A stretch of DNA of 47,120 nt, from positions 1 through 47,120 of the forward strand of contig CAZDXJ010000011.1 of NCBI GenBank assembly GCA_964509475.1, given 5' to 3'. The notes under the pieces were generated by a model. The model was given only the letters and a program-made list of their open reading frames with translations, made no database searches and had not been told where the DNA came from. The position numbers were made by a program, and so were the translations under genes. This document shows positions 1-7,537 of this stretch, in pieces. Position 1 is the first letter of the stretch; each line of letters starts with the position of its first letter. The stretch is from CAZDXJ01 sp964509475. GTDB taxonomy: Bacteria; Pseudomonadota; Gammaproteobacteria; Methylococcales; Methylomonadaceae.

Positions 1-25
1 ACTATATCATGGTCTGGAGAGATAC

Positions 26-217
26 AAGGTCGGGTTAGCGCAGTGTAAGCCAACACATGTCATAGAATTGTTGGGTTACGGCTATCGCCGAACCCAACCG
101 GCCCGGCTTGCCCTGCACCCTGTTTTTTAGGTATCGAGTTGTGAAAACCTTTGCTGTAAACAGGGTGCCGGGCTTGTTCACCCTGCGGCAGGCCCGATCA
201 AGCGTAGCGGATCGGGC
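26..217. repeat. Palindrome-rich leader upstream of moaA
   Basis: No gene is visible in the first 312 bases. The stretch holds three inverted repeats. Bases 70-98 form a hairpin with arms GTTGGGTT and AACCCAAC; a related degraded half lies at 26-59. Bases 115-125 (GCACCCTGTTT) pair perfectly with 158-168. Bases 192-199 (GCCCGATC) pair with 210-217, with further outer pairing between CAGGCC and GGCCTG. The first resembles the GTTGGGTTACGC-type repeats common between genes in many proteobacteria; that is recognition from memory. The function is unknown; transcription termination for a gene to the left or a REP-like role are both possible. Confidence 0.6.
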
Positions 218-312
218 GGTGGCCTGGTGTTTTGCTGGAAAAATTCCTTTTCAAAAACCAAACTCGTGTACTATTATCGTCTGAACAAGATTTTATATGA
301 GCTTTGGAGCCT

Positions 313-1311
313 ATGGATCAAAACCAATTATTAATCGATCGTTTTGGTCGGCGAGTCGATTATTTGCGAATATCAATTACTGATCGCTGTGATTTTCGTT
401 GTATCTACTGTATGTCGGAAGATATGACGTTTTTGCCACGTGCGCAAATATTGACCCTGGAAGAAATTTATGCTCTGGCCAAAACCTTTACTGAGTTAGG
501 TGTACACAAAATCCGGGTGACAGGCGGTGAACCCTTGGTTCGTAAAGGGGCATTGAAATTACTGGCGAAAATGGCGAAATTGCCGGGTTTGCATGAATTG
601 GTTTTGACCACCAATGGTTCGACACTGAATAAAACGGCGACCGCTTTACAGGCAGCCGGTGTGAAAAGGTTGAATATCAGCCTGGATACCCTGGATGCCG
701 GCAAATTCCGTAAAATAACCCGGGTTGGCCATTTGCCTGACGTACTTTCCGGAATTGAAACTGCCAAAAAAGCGGGTTTTGAGCGCATAAAAATCAATGC
801 GGTGATTCTGAAACACCGTAATCATGATGAGGTGGCCGATTTGGTGCGGTTTGCAATCGCCCGGGAGATTGACATCAGCTTTATCGAGGAAATGCCTTTG
901 GGATATGTCGGCCAACATGACCGGGCGGAGGCTTATTATTCCAGCGATCAAATTCGCGAAGACTTGGAAAAAGTTTTTTCCTTGTTGCCGAGTACTGAAA
1001 AAACCGGCGGACCCAGTTATTATTTTCGTATTGGTGGCACACAAACGCGGGTGGGTTTCATTTCACCGCACAGCCATAATTTTTGCAGTCAATGTAACCG
1101 GGTGCGCCTGACTGCGGAAGGGCGTTTGCTATTATGTCTGGGCAATGAACATTCGGTGGACTTGAAGCATGTATTACGCGCTTATCCAGGTGATATTGAG
1201 CGTTTGAAAAAAACCCTTGTTCATGCCATGTCGATCAAGCCGGAAAAACACCAGTTCAATTTGCATGAACAGCCTGTTATTTTACGGCATATGAATACCA
1301 CCGGAGGCTGA
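313..1311 (+). CDS. moaA: GTP 3',8-cyclase MoaA
   Basis: This radical SAM enzyme catalyses the first step of molybdenum cofactor synthesis, rearranging GTP to 3',8-cyclo-7,8-dihydro-GTP, in the cytoplasm. The 332-residue protein is full length. The SAM-binding cluster motif CxxxCxxC is at C26, C30 and C33. The C-terminal cluster cysteines are at about C258, C261 and C275, in the typical NRVRLT context. The protein ends in Gly-Gly, the tail expected in active MoaA. ATG 313 was chosen over the in-frame TTG at 304 because it gives the usual N-terminus. The GGAG at 306-309 is rather close, so the start is not certain. No moaC, moaD or moaE lies nearby. The downstream gene starts on the base after the stop, so the two are probably cotranscribed. 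Confidence 0.96.
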   Translation: MDQNQLLIDRFGRRVDYLRISITDRCDFRCIYCMSEDMTFLPRAQILTLEEIYALAKTFTELGVHKIRVTGGEPLVRKGALKLLAKMAKLPGLHELVLTTNGSTLNKTATALQAAGVKRLNISLDTLDAGKFRKITRVGHLPDVLSGIETAKKAGFERIKINAVILKHRNHDEVADLVRFAIAREIDISFIEEMPLGYVGQHDRAEAYYSSDQIREDLEKVFSLLPSTEKTGGPSYYFRIGGTQTRVGFISPHSHNFCSQCNRVRLTAEGRLLLCLGNEHSVDLKHVLRAYPGDIERLKKTLVHAMSIKPEKHQFNLHEQPVILRHMNTTGG

Positions 1312-1698
1312 ATGCGGTTTTGTTTGCTGGCATTGTTTCTTATGCTGTCCAACGCTTGTTCGGTAACTGAAAAAACCCATATTGCAGCCCGCGATCTTTG
1401 GCAGAAAATACAAGACAGACAAGCACCGTTGATCATCGATGTGCGCTCACAGTCTGAATATGAGCGCGGACATGTGCCGGGCGCGATACATATTCCATTC
1501 TGGGCATCTTTTAGCACACAAAAACTAAAATCTTATCCGGCCGATGAACCGCTGGTGCTTTATTGTGCGCATGGGCCACGCGCGGGTATTGCAAAAATGG
1601 CTTTTATATTGTCCGGTTTTGACAATATACGTTATCTTCAAGGCCATATGAGTGCCTGGTATGAGGCGCATCTGCCGGTTGAATCCCTGAAGCAATAA
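1312..1698 (+). CDS. Rhodanese-domain lipoprotein
   Basis: A 128-residue protein. The N-terminus is a hydrophobic lipoprotein signal with a lipobox ending at C16, so the mature protein is probably anchored at the cell envelope. The rest is a single rhodanese domain (about residues 25-123) with the substrate-region motif DVRSQSEYERGHVPGA. The active-site loop is CAHGPR at residues 85-90, so the catalytic cysteine is present. Such domains carry persulfide sulfur or act in thiol chemistry; the substrate here is unknown. The ATG directly follows the moaA stop, and its ribosome site (GGAGG) is embedded in the last codons of moaA. This implies translational coupling, but a role in molybdopterin sulfuration is unlikely if the protein is outside the cytoplasm. 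Confidence 0.85.
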   Translation: MRFCLLALFLMLSNACSVTEKTHIAARDLWQKIQDRQAPLIIDVRSQSEYERGHVPGAIHIPFWASFSTQKLKSYPADEPLVLYCAHGPRAGIAKMAFILSGFDNIRYLQGHMSAWYEAHLPVESLKQ

Positions 1699-1721
1699 TT
1701 GAAACAGGATATCGTAGCGTT

Positions 1722-2534
1722 ATGAAACGTTTTTTTTTATTGTTGCTAAAGCTTTGGAAACAGCAATTTGTGTTTTATTTGACGGCGGCCTTGCTAGGTG
1801 CTTTAGCCGGAATTTTTATTTTCTATCCCATCAACGATTTTGTTTATTTTCATGATCATGGCGTTGATGAACCCCTTGTCAGCCGTTATCTGTTGTCCCA
1901 GCTTGAATTATCGTTGCAAGGCAAAACTCCTGAAAAAACCTTGTTTTTTGCCGAAGTGGGTATGGTTTTGGGCATTCTGGTCGCCTGGGGTTATGGTTTT
2001 TTGCATAGAAAGCTGCAACGCATCGAGCAATTGAGTGAAGAGCTGGATCGGGATATTCAAACGATTATTCAGCAGGGCGAGGGACCTTTACTGGAATTTA
2101 AATCCTCGTATCGCTGGGATATCGAGCAATCCCGGATCAACAAAACCCTGGAGACCGTGATTTTAAAAACCCTGGCCGGATTTATGAACAGCCGTAACGG
2201 TGGTACATTGTTAATTGGGGTTGCCGATGATGGCCTTGTCCTGGGGTTGGAAAAAGATTTTCAGTCCCTGCACAGAAAGGATCAGGATGGTTTCGAGCAA
2301 GCGATTATGGGTGCTGTGTCAAAGAATCTGGGCGCCGATCTTTGTCAATATGTACAAACCTTGTTTCATGTGCTGGATGGCAAGGAGATCTGCCGGTTGA
2401 TTATCCATCCCTCGCCCCGGCCGGTTTTTTTCAAACAGGGTAATGAACCCAAATTTTTTCTGCGTACTGGCGGCGGTACACGTGATTTGAATATTCAGGA
2501 AGCAGTGGAATTTATAACGACACGCTGGCCTTGA
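1722..2534 (+). CDS. Membrane protein with AlbA_2 (Schlafen-like) domain
   Basis: A 270-residue protein with two predicted membrane segments (about residues 17-37 and 77-93). Between them is a loop that is probably periplasmic. A short helical stretch follows, then a cytoplasmic AlbA_2/divergent AAA-4 domain (about 115-260). Visible hallmarks are LEFKSS, followed by the KTLAGFMNSRNGGTLLIGV block and FFLRTGGGT near the end. Soluble relatives are often linked to nucleic-acid binding or regulation; the function of membrane-anchored forms is not established. It lies 23 bases after the rhodanese gene and was probably transcribed with it. No specific substrate can be proposed. Confidence 0.8.
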   Translation: MKRFFLLLLKLWKQQFVFYLTAALLGALAGIFIFYPINDFVYFHDHGVDEPLVSRYLLSQLELSLQGKTPEKTLFFAEVGMVLGILVAWGYGFLHRKLQRIEQLSEELDRDIQTIIQQGEGPLLEFKSSYRWDIEQSRINKTLETVILKTLAGFMNSRNGGTLLIGVADDGLVLGLEKDFQSLHRKDQDGFEQAIMGAVSKNLGADLCQYVQTLFHVLDGKEICRLIIHPSPRPVFFKQGNEPKFFLRTGGGTRDLNIQEAVEFITTRWP

Positions 2535-2564
2535 TCAAGCCAACATGAATAACAATCTTTCAAT

Positions 2565-2936
2565 ATGAAAGGGTTCGCACCTGTATTGTTCGTGTTTGTA
2601 TGTTTAGCATTGGCTGCTTGCGTAAGTAACAGCAAAGGTTATAAAAACAAACAGGATGTTGAATATCAGTTGTTGAACATGGCTCCGGGAGAACTTGCAG
2701 CGGTCTGGGGTTCTCCCCGCTACATCGATCCAATAGAGGGTGGATGGGAAAAATGGCATTATCTTGATCAGCCCGATAATTTGTCTGGAGGAAGGTGCGA
2801 GGTTGATTTATTTATAAAAACGAACCGGATTCGCAAGGCCATTGTGCTTTCGGAAGGAAAAAACAGCTTGCTGTTTCCATTGGAATCCTGCCGCAATTTA
2901 TTGAATGCTTTACCGGCGTTGCCGCAGGAGCCTTAA
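2565..2936 (+). CDS. Small lipoprotein of unknown function
   Basis: A 123-residue protein with a signal peptide and lipobox LAAC, giving a lipidated Cys at residue 19. The mature part contains the pattern ELAAVWGSPRYIDP followed by WEKWHYLDQP. This resembles SmpA/OmlA-like small lipoproteins that begin with a 'G.P' turn and a Trp-rich strand, but the match is too weak to name. Two further cysteines (in GGRCEVD and LESCRN) could form a disulfide. It is last in the moaA group, 30 bases after the AlbA_2 gene. There is no clear Shine-Dalgarno sequence ahead of its ATG. Confidence 0.75.
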   Translation: MKGFAPVLFVFVCLALAACVSNSKGYKNKQDVEYQLLNMAPGELAAVWGSPRYIDPIEGGWEKWHYLDQPDNLSGGRCEVDLFIKTNRIRKAIVLSEGKNSLLFPLESCRNLLNALPALPQEP

Positions 2937-2978
2937 ATTCAACAACCTGGCTTGCGCATAAAAAATTCTAAAAAAGCA

Positions 2979-3003
2979 CTTGAATTTAAAAAAAACACCC
3001 TTA
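2979..3003 (+). promoter_or_regulatory. Candidate heat-shock (sigma-32) promoter for hsp20
   Basis: CTTGAA at 2979-2984 is followed after 13 bases by CCCTTA (2998-3003). This resembles the sigma-32 consensus CTTGAA, 11-15 bases, CCCCAT. It sits about 85 bases ahead of the hsp20 start, in an AT-rich stretch. Only the pattern and the heat-shock nature of the gene support this. Confidence 0.4.
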
Positions 3004-3086
3004 ATTTAGTAGTGAGTAAAGGTAAAAACCAGTAATTTAGAAAGGTTTTTATTGACAAGATTAACTGTTTATCTGGAGGTGTTATC

Positions 3087-3524
3087 ATGGCTATTACTCG
3101 TTATGAACCATGGGGTATTTTGAATCAGTTGCAAAAGGAACTGGAAAGGGCTTATGAGGGTAATACCCAGGAAGGCTCAATCGCTACGGCGGAATGGGCG
3201 CCTGCTGTCGATATCAAGGAAGAACGTGATCGGTTTGTGATTCATGCCGATATACCGGGCGTCAAACCGGAAGACATTGATGTCAGCATGGAAAATGGCG
3301 TTATCACGATTAAAGGTGAGAAGAAAACTGAAGCCACGACGGACAAGGAAGGTTACAAACGTGTGGAAAGAACGTTTGGTTCGTTTTATCGGCGTTTCAG
3401 TTTGCCGGATACGGCTGATTCCGATGCGATAACGGCGAAATCCGCACATGGGGTTCTGGAAATCACCATTCCCAAGCGGGAATCTGTCAAACCCAAAAAA
3501 ATTACCGTTGATGCAGCCGAGTAA
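3087..3524 (+). CDS. Small heat-shock protein, Hsp20/alpha-crystallin family
   Basis: A 145-residue cytoplasmic holdase chaperone that binds unfolding proteins without ATP. The alpha-crystallin domain covers about residues 38-140. Visible family marks are the WAPAVDI start, the DIPGVKPEDI strand, the central ENGVITIKGE, the FYRRFSLP segment and a C-terminal strand GVLEITIPK. A short I-x-I/V-like tail (ITV) follows. A good ribosome site (GGAGGT) lies 6 bases before ATG 3087. The gene stands alone behind a possible sigma-32 promoter and ends in a strong bidirectional terminator. Confidence 0.94.
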   Translation: MAITRYEPWGILNQLQKELERAYEGNTQEGSIATAEWAPAVDIKEERDRFVIHADIPGVKPEDIDVSMENGVITIKGEKKTEATTDKEGYKRVERTFGSFYRRFSLPDTADSDAITAKSAHGVLEITIPKRESVKPKKITVDAAE

Positions 3525-3532
3525 GCAAGGTT

Positions 3533-3566
3533 ATCGCCCCCATGCCCATTTGGGCATGGGGGCGAT
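3533..3566. terminator. Strong bidirectional terminator between convergent genes
   Basis: A perfect 16-bp stem (arms 3533-3548 and 3551-3566, GC-rich core CGCCCCCATGCCC) with a tiny loop lies between hsp20 and the convergent gene at 3579. It is followed on the plus strand by a T-containing stretch. The position and stability suggest that it stops both transcripts. Confidence 0.85.
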
Positions 3567-3578
3567 ATGATTTGTTTT

Positions 3579-3920
3579 CTACGGGGTCTTTTGCATCATT
3601 GTTTTATGCTTGGCCATCATTTTTTGCATGTGTTCCTGCATTAATTGAATTTGCTTGTCTTTTAGCGCTTGTTTCTTCTCAGGTTCTTGTTCGGCCAATA
3701 TCTGGTTGGACAAGTCGTGCATTTTCAGCATATGGACTTGCATTTTACGCAAATGCTGGAGTTTTCTCTCCTCAGACATCATCCCATCCATCATCGGCAT
3801 TCCGGTATTGGCACTGCCGCCATGATGTTGTTTGTGTGTGGACTCATCCACTGCATAAGCTGCGGAATAGGTTGATAAGAGCAGGGTTATGAATAAAAAC
3901 AGTTTATAACAATATTGCAT
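3579..3920 (-). CDS. Met/His-rich periplasmic protein, unknown
   Basis: A 113-residue protein with a clean signal peptide cleaved after AYA (about residue 23). The mature part begins with a His/Met-rich segment (HKQHHGG, then MPMMDGMM). It continues as an amphipathic helix with many Met, Gln and Lys residues (MQVHMLKMHD and MQEHMQKMMAKHKTMMQK). Such composition is seen in periplasmic metal-binding proteins, so copper or another soft metal is a reasonable guess, not shown. AGAGG lies 8 bases ahead of the ATG. It stands alone, with the terminator at 3533-3566 downstream. Confidence 0.7.
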   Translation of the reverse strand: MQYCYKLFLFITLLLSTYSAAYAVDESTHKQHHGGSANTGMPMMDGMMSEERKLQHLRKMQVHMLKMHDLSNQILAEQEPEKKQALKDKQIQLMQEHMQKMMAKHKTMMQKTP

Positions 3921-4036
3921 AGGGTTGACCTCTATTTGTCACGGGTAATTCCGATTTTATCATAGCAATGCAAATTACCTTCTTTTAAATCAGGCAATTT
4001 TAGCAATTATGAGGATCACAAAATTTCGGGTATCTT

Positions 4037-4169
4037 CTCACCCCCTCTGAAAAGCAGGTGTAGGTTGTTGATTTATCAGGCTTGCATAACTTAGGATGTT
4101 ATGCAGAACTACATGGATGTATTCACGTGTCCTGATAAATCAATGACCTACGCCAGCTACAACACAACC
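4037..4169. repeat. Dispersed palindromic repeat, copy 1 (overlaps ubiC end)
   Basis: This copy begins CTCACCCC and carries an outer inverted repeat: 4060-4080 (GTAGGTTGTTGATTTATCAGG, 21 bases, described by its ends GTAGGT and ATCAGG) against 4131-4151, with two mismatched positions. Inside is a second hairpin with arms GCATAAC and GTTATGC (4084-4104). A diverged second copy is at 21468-21564. The right end runs into ubiC and encodes its last four residues and stop codon. Confidence 0.65.
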
Positions 4170-4729
4170 GGGTGAGTAGTTACAATTTCGGGTAAAAAAA
4201 ATTCGCTTACCAGCATATGCCGGTGTTGTATCGCATAAACTGTTCTTCTACCCCAAATGGGTTGGGTTATGCTGATTTTTTCCAGGAGTTCCCGTGTCCA
4301 GAGCATCGGTTCGATTTTTGTAATATGCATTTCCATGCGCTGTAACTTGGGATAGGAAAACAAAACCTCACCCAGAGGCCGATTGCCAAGGTTGGATAGT
4401 AATCGCTGAGCTCCTTGCAGGGTATTGACTGGTATAACCGTTCTGGCTAGAAGCAAGGGAGTCGTCTCGCTGGATAATAAAACTTCCCGAATCAGTGCAT
4501 ATTGATTATGCGGCAATGCCAGTAATTGTTGTTCGCCGGTAAACGCTTTTTTCCATTGGTGATATAAAACATTCACGTTAACCGAACCAAAATGGGAACG
4601 CAAACGTTGGGTAAGTGAATGGGGTTCGTAAATCCAGGATTGTGCGGATATGGGTATGTGATGATGCGTGCCGGGACGGTTGATTTTCCAATGGGGTTCC
4701 GCAGACAATAAAAAACTTTTTGCTGACAA
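4157..4729 (-). CDS. ubiC: Chorismate pyruvate-lyase UbiC
   Basis: Converts chorismate to 4-hydroxybenzoate and pyruvate, the entry step of ubiquinone synthesis, in the cytoplasm. The 190-residue protein keeps the family features: the IREVLL strand with its substrate-contacting Arg, ARTVIP, GNRPLGE, the WGRRTVY region and the C-terminal SEFFLPE with its Glu. The start is the TTG at 4727-4729 (AGG about ten bases upstream); no ATG is available at the right place. It lies downstream of rne on the same strand. ubiA, its usual partner, is not adjacent. The last codons and stop lie within a dispersed repeat (4037-4169), so the natural C-terminus may have been altered slightly. Confidence 0.9.
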   Translation of the reverse strand: MSAKSFLLSAEPHWKINRPGTHHHIPISAQSWIYEPHSLTQRLRSHFGSVNVNVLYHQWKKAFTGEQQLLALPHNQYALIREVLLSSETTPLLLARTVIPVNTLQGAQRLLSNLGNRPLGEVLFSYPKLQRMEMHITKIEPMLWTRELLEKISITQPIWGRRTVYAIQHRHMLVSEFFLPEIVTTHPVVL

Positions 4730-4820
4730 ATTTAAGACTACCTGTAATTTTTCAATAGTGTAACCAAAATTGGTTCTGTAATGTGACTTTCGGGTTGTCA
4801 GTGCCGTCTGTACTTTTATA

Positions 4821-4844
4821 TTTCCCGTACTTCAGCACGGGAAA
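4821..4844. terminator. Hairpin between rne and ubiC
   Basis: Perfect 8-bp arms TTTCCCGT and ACGGGAAA separated by 8 bases, directly after the rne stop. Reading along the minus strand no good T-tract follows, so it may attenuate, stabilise the rne 3' end or be processed rather than terminate fully. Confidence 0.5.
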
Positions 4845-4852
4845 TAAAGTCA

Positions 4853-6925
4853 TCAATCTTCGGATTCGGTTTTTGTTTCCGTCACTCTGTCAGGTGATTG
4901 ATCCGAAGCATCAACTATCGGAGATTCCGATTGTGGTTTGTTGTTATCATTTCTGTTTCTGGATCTTCTGCGATTGGGACTTCTCCGAGGATAATTCCTG
5001 GTACCCGGTTTGGAAGATTTTTTGTTGTCCGGTTGTGTGGACTTTTGGGATTCGGATTCATTGTTTTGTTTGGATTCAGCGTTCTGTGTTTGATTTGTTT
5101 TTTTGTTGGCTGGACGCCGGTTACTTCTTCCTGAACCGCGAGGTTTGCGTGCAGACCGTCCGGTGGTTTTAGCGCCACGTTCATTTTTTTCGCGTTTGTC
5201 GGTTTCGCATTGCTTTTTTTTGCCGGCCTCTTCTTTGTCGCCGCTGGAATCCTTACCGACCAATTTATGCCAAAAACGCTTGATGAGCCCTGTTGAGTTC
5301 TGTTTGCGTTGCATCGGCGCGGGAGACTCCGGTAAAAACTCCTTGACGGCTGCCTGTTCGATTTTCGGCGCTGTATGCTGGGCAAATTCGGGAATAGGGA
5401 TGTCTTCTTCCTTGATTTGTAGATAACTGGGTTTTTCCTCGCTGGTTTCGGTTGCCTTTAAACGTTCGATATCATAGGCCGGTGTTTCCAGGTGTTTACT
5501 TGGCAAAATGACAATACCCAGTTGCAGGCGTTTTTCGATTTGGTCGATGACACTGCGTTTTTCATTGAGCAGGAAGGTCGCGCATTCAATTGGCAGATAC
5601 GCGATAACTTTTTCTGTGCCTTTTTTCATCGCTTCTTCTTCGATGACCCGTAATACTGCCAGGGCAACCGATTCAACATTACGGATAGAACCCTGGCCCT
5701 TGCAGCGGGGGCAGGGAAGTTGGGTTGCATCGCCGAGTGAAGGGCGTAAACGTTGCCGGGACATTTCCATAAGGCCAAAGCGGGAAATGCGGCTGGTTTG
5801 TACACGCGCCCGATCCAGTTTCAATGCTTCACGGATACGGTTTTCCACGGCGCGTTGATTGCGGTTGGCCATCATGTCAATAAAATCAATGACAAACAAG
5901 CCGCCTAAATCGCGTAGTCTTAATTGACGGGCAATTTCATCGGCGGCTTCAAGGTTGGTGGTCAATGCCGTTTCTTCAATATCGCTGCCTTTGGTTGATC
6001 GGGCTGAGTTGATATCAATCGAGGTTAATGCTTCAGTGTGATCGATAACGATGGAGCCACCCGAGGGCAGGGACACTTCTCTAGCGTAAGCGACTTCAAT
6101 TTGGGATTCGATCTGATAGCGGCTGAATAAAGGGACTTTGTCTTGATAAAATTTTGCCTTGGACAAAAAATGCGGCATGACCTGTTTCAGGAAATTTTGC
6201 ACCAATTTGAACGAGGATTCCTTGTCGATCAGAATTTCATCGATGTTACCCCGTAAATGATCCCTCAATGCCCTGATGATGATATTGCTTTCTTGGAAGA
6301 TCAGAAAAGGTGCGCGTTGTTCGTGGGCGGTGCGCTCTATCGCTTCCCAAAGTTGCAATAAATAGTTTAAATCCCATTGCAGTTCTTCGGTACTTTTACC
6401 ACAAGCCGCAGTGCGTACAATCAAGCCCATTGACTCGGGAATTTCCAATGCCGCCAGGGCCTCGCGCAATTCATTACGAGTGTCGCCCTCGATACGGCGG
6501 GAAATACCACCAGCTTTTGGATTGTTGGGCATTAATACCAGATAAGTACCGGCCAGGCTGATAAAGGTGGTCAGTGCGGCGCCTTTGTTGCCGCGTTCCT
6601 CTTTTTCAATCTGTACTACGATTTCCTGTCCTTCTTTAATCAGATCTTTTATTGGGACAGACGCAGGCTCTTCATTGGCTTGCAGGTTCTGAAAATCCCT
6701 GGGGTTGATTTCCTTGAATGGCAGAAAACCATGTCTTTCAGCGCCATAATTGACAAAAGCGGCTTCCAGACTGGGTTCCACGCGAGTGATGATGCCTTTG
6801 TAAATATTTGATTTTTTCTGTTCTTTAGAAGGTAATTCGATGTCAAAATCATATAATGTTTGGCCGTCTACCAAAGCGACACGCAACTCTTCTTGTTGCG
6901 TGGCATTGATAAGCATTCTTTTCAT
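4853..6925 (-). CDS. rne: Ribonuclease E
   Basis: The main endonuclease of mRNA decay and of rRNA and tRNA processing, acting at the inner membrane as the degradosome core. It has 690 residues. Order of parts: an N-terminal RNase H-like/S1 region (about 1-125, with YKGIITRVEPSLEAAFV), the 5' sensor, then the catalytic DNase I-like part. The metal ligands are in LTSIDINSARSTKG and GLFVIDFIDM (about 300-350). The zinc-link motif CPRCKGQG and the small domain follow. The C-terminal third (about 510-690) is low-complexity, Arg/Lys/Asn/Ser rich, and fits an RNA-binding, disordered scaffold. It is much shorter than the E. coli scaffold (1061 residues in total). AAGGA precedes the ATG at a normal distance. 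The long upstream region is described separately. Confidence 0.96.
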   Translation of the reverse strand: MKRMLINATQQEELRVALVDGQTLYDFDIELPSKEQKKSNIYKGIITRVEPSLEAAFVNYGAERHGFLPFKEINPRDFQNLQANEEPASVPIKDLIKEGQEIVVQIEKEERGNKGAALTTFISLAGTYLVLMPNNPKAGGISRRIEGDTRNELREALAALEIPESMGLIVRTAACGKSTEELQWDLNYLLQLWEAIERTAHEQRAPFLIFQESNIIIRALRDHLRGNIDEILIDKESSFKLVQNFLKQVMPHFLSKAKFYQDKVPLFSRYQIESQIEVAYAREVSLPSGGSIVIDHTEALTSIDINSARSTKGSDIEETALTTNLEAADEIARQLRLRDLGGLFVIDFIDMMANRNQRAVENRIREALKLDRARVQTSRISRFGLMEMSRQRLRPSLGDATQLPCPRCKGQGSIRNVESVALAVLRVIEEEAMKKGTEKVIAYLPIECATFLLNEKRSVIDQIEKRLQLGIVILPSKHLETPAYDIERLKATETSEEKPSYLQIKEEDIPIPEFAQHTAPKIEQAAVKEFLPESPAPMQRKQNSTGLIKRFWHKLVGKDSSGDKEEAGKKKQCETDKREKNERGAKTTGRSARKPRGSGRSNRRPANKKTNQTQNAESKQNNESESQKSTQPDNKKSSKPGTRNYPRRSPNRRRSRNRNDNNKPQSESPIVDASDQSPDRVTETKTESED

Positions 6926-7537
6926 TAAGTTATCCTTTATGGTTTATCCTGCCCCTTTTTAGTTAGAATCTAGAAAATAGACCGGGTATAGAAATCAGTC
7001 ACTTGTTTTTTAAAAGTGCGCTATTGGCATATGCTGTTTCTATACATTATTTTGATCGCAAGTGTGCAATGATTCAGCGATGTTATGATGCACTGTAGTT
7101 TGTGTTTGTTGGAACCGGGAGTAAGCAACAATCCTTGCAAAACTGTGACTTGGATTTATTGTTAAAAGCTCAATATAAGCCGTTGAAATTGGATTATCAG
7201 GTGAAAAAAATATTTTTCATTAACCCTCAAGCCTGTTTTCATCTATTCAGTTAAAGAAAAAGTGTTGTTCCGAAAATGCTCCAAGTCCATGTATGGTCTA
7301 GTTTAGGTAAATTCTGTTTTTCAAACAGGAATTACGCCGCTCATTACATTATGGGTTGAGCGGTAAAACCCTGAAATTCTATTATTTATTGTCTAATCAA
7401 ACAAAGCTTCCGCAATGACATTTTATTTTTACAACTGCGTAATATAGCAATGTTCTTGCCCTACATCAATTTGTATCTGTGCTTAATTTTAATTTTTGTT
7501 GTTTCGGCTTGAAATAAAACACTGGTATTATTGTCTG
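6926..7537. promoter_or_regulatory. Long divergent intergenic region: rne leader and rluC upstream
   Basis: These 612 bases separate divergent rne and rluC and contain no convincing gene. They are AT-rich. Two adjacent stem-loops are visible at 7307-7335 (about 13-bp imperfect arms around CTGTTT TTC AAACAG) and 7337-7363 (arms CCGCTCA and TGAGCGG). On the minus strand they would sit in a long rne 5' leader. In E. coli the rne leader is long and structured and lets RNase E control its own mRNA. A similar role here is inference. Confidence 0.5.

Noticed and set aside
120..312. Moco riboswitch ahead of moaA
   Set aside because: The upstream region is structured, but I could not match the known conserved parts; the hairpins look like dispersed repeats.
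4037..4169. Integron attC-like site
   Set aside because: It is a long palindrome with GTTG and CAAC near the ends, but attC core boxes in the right order are absent, no integron integrase or cassette array is nearby, and the second copy is also solitary.
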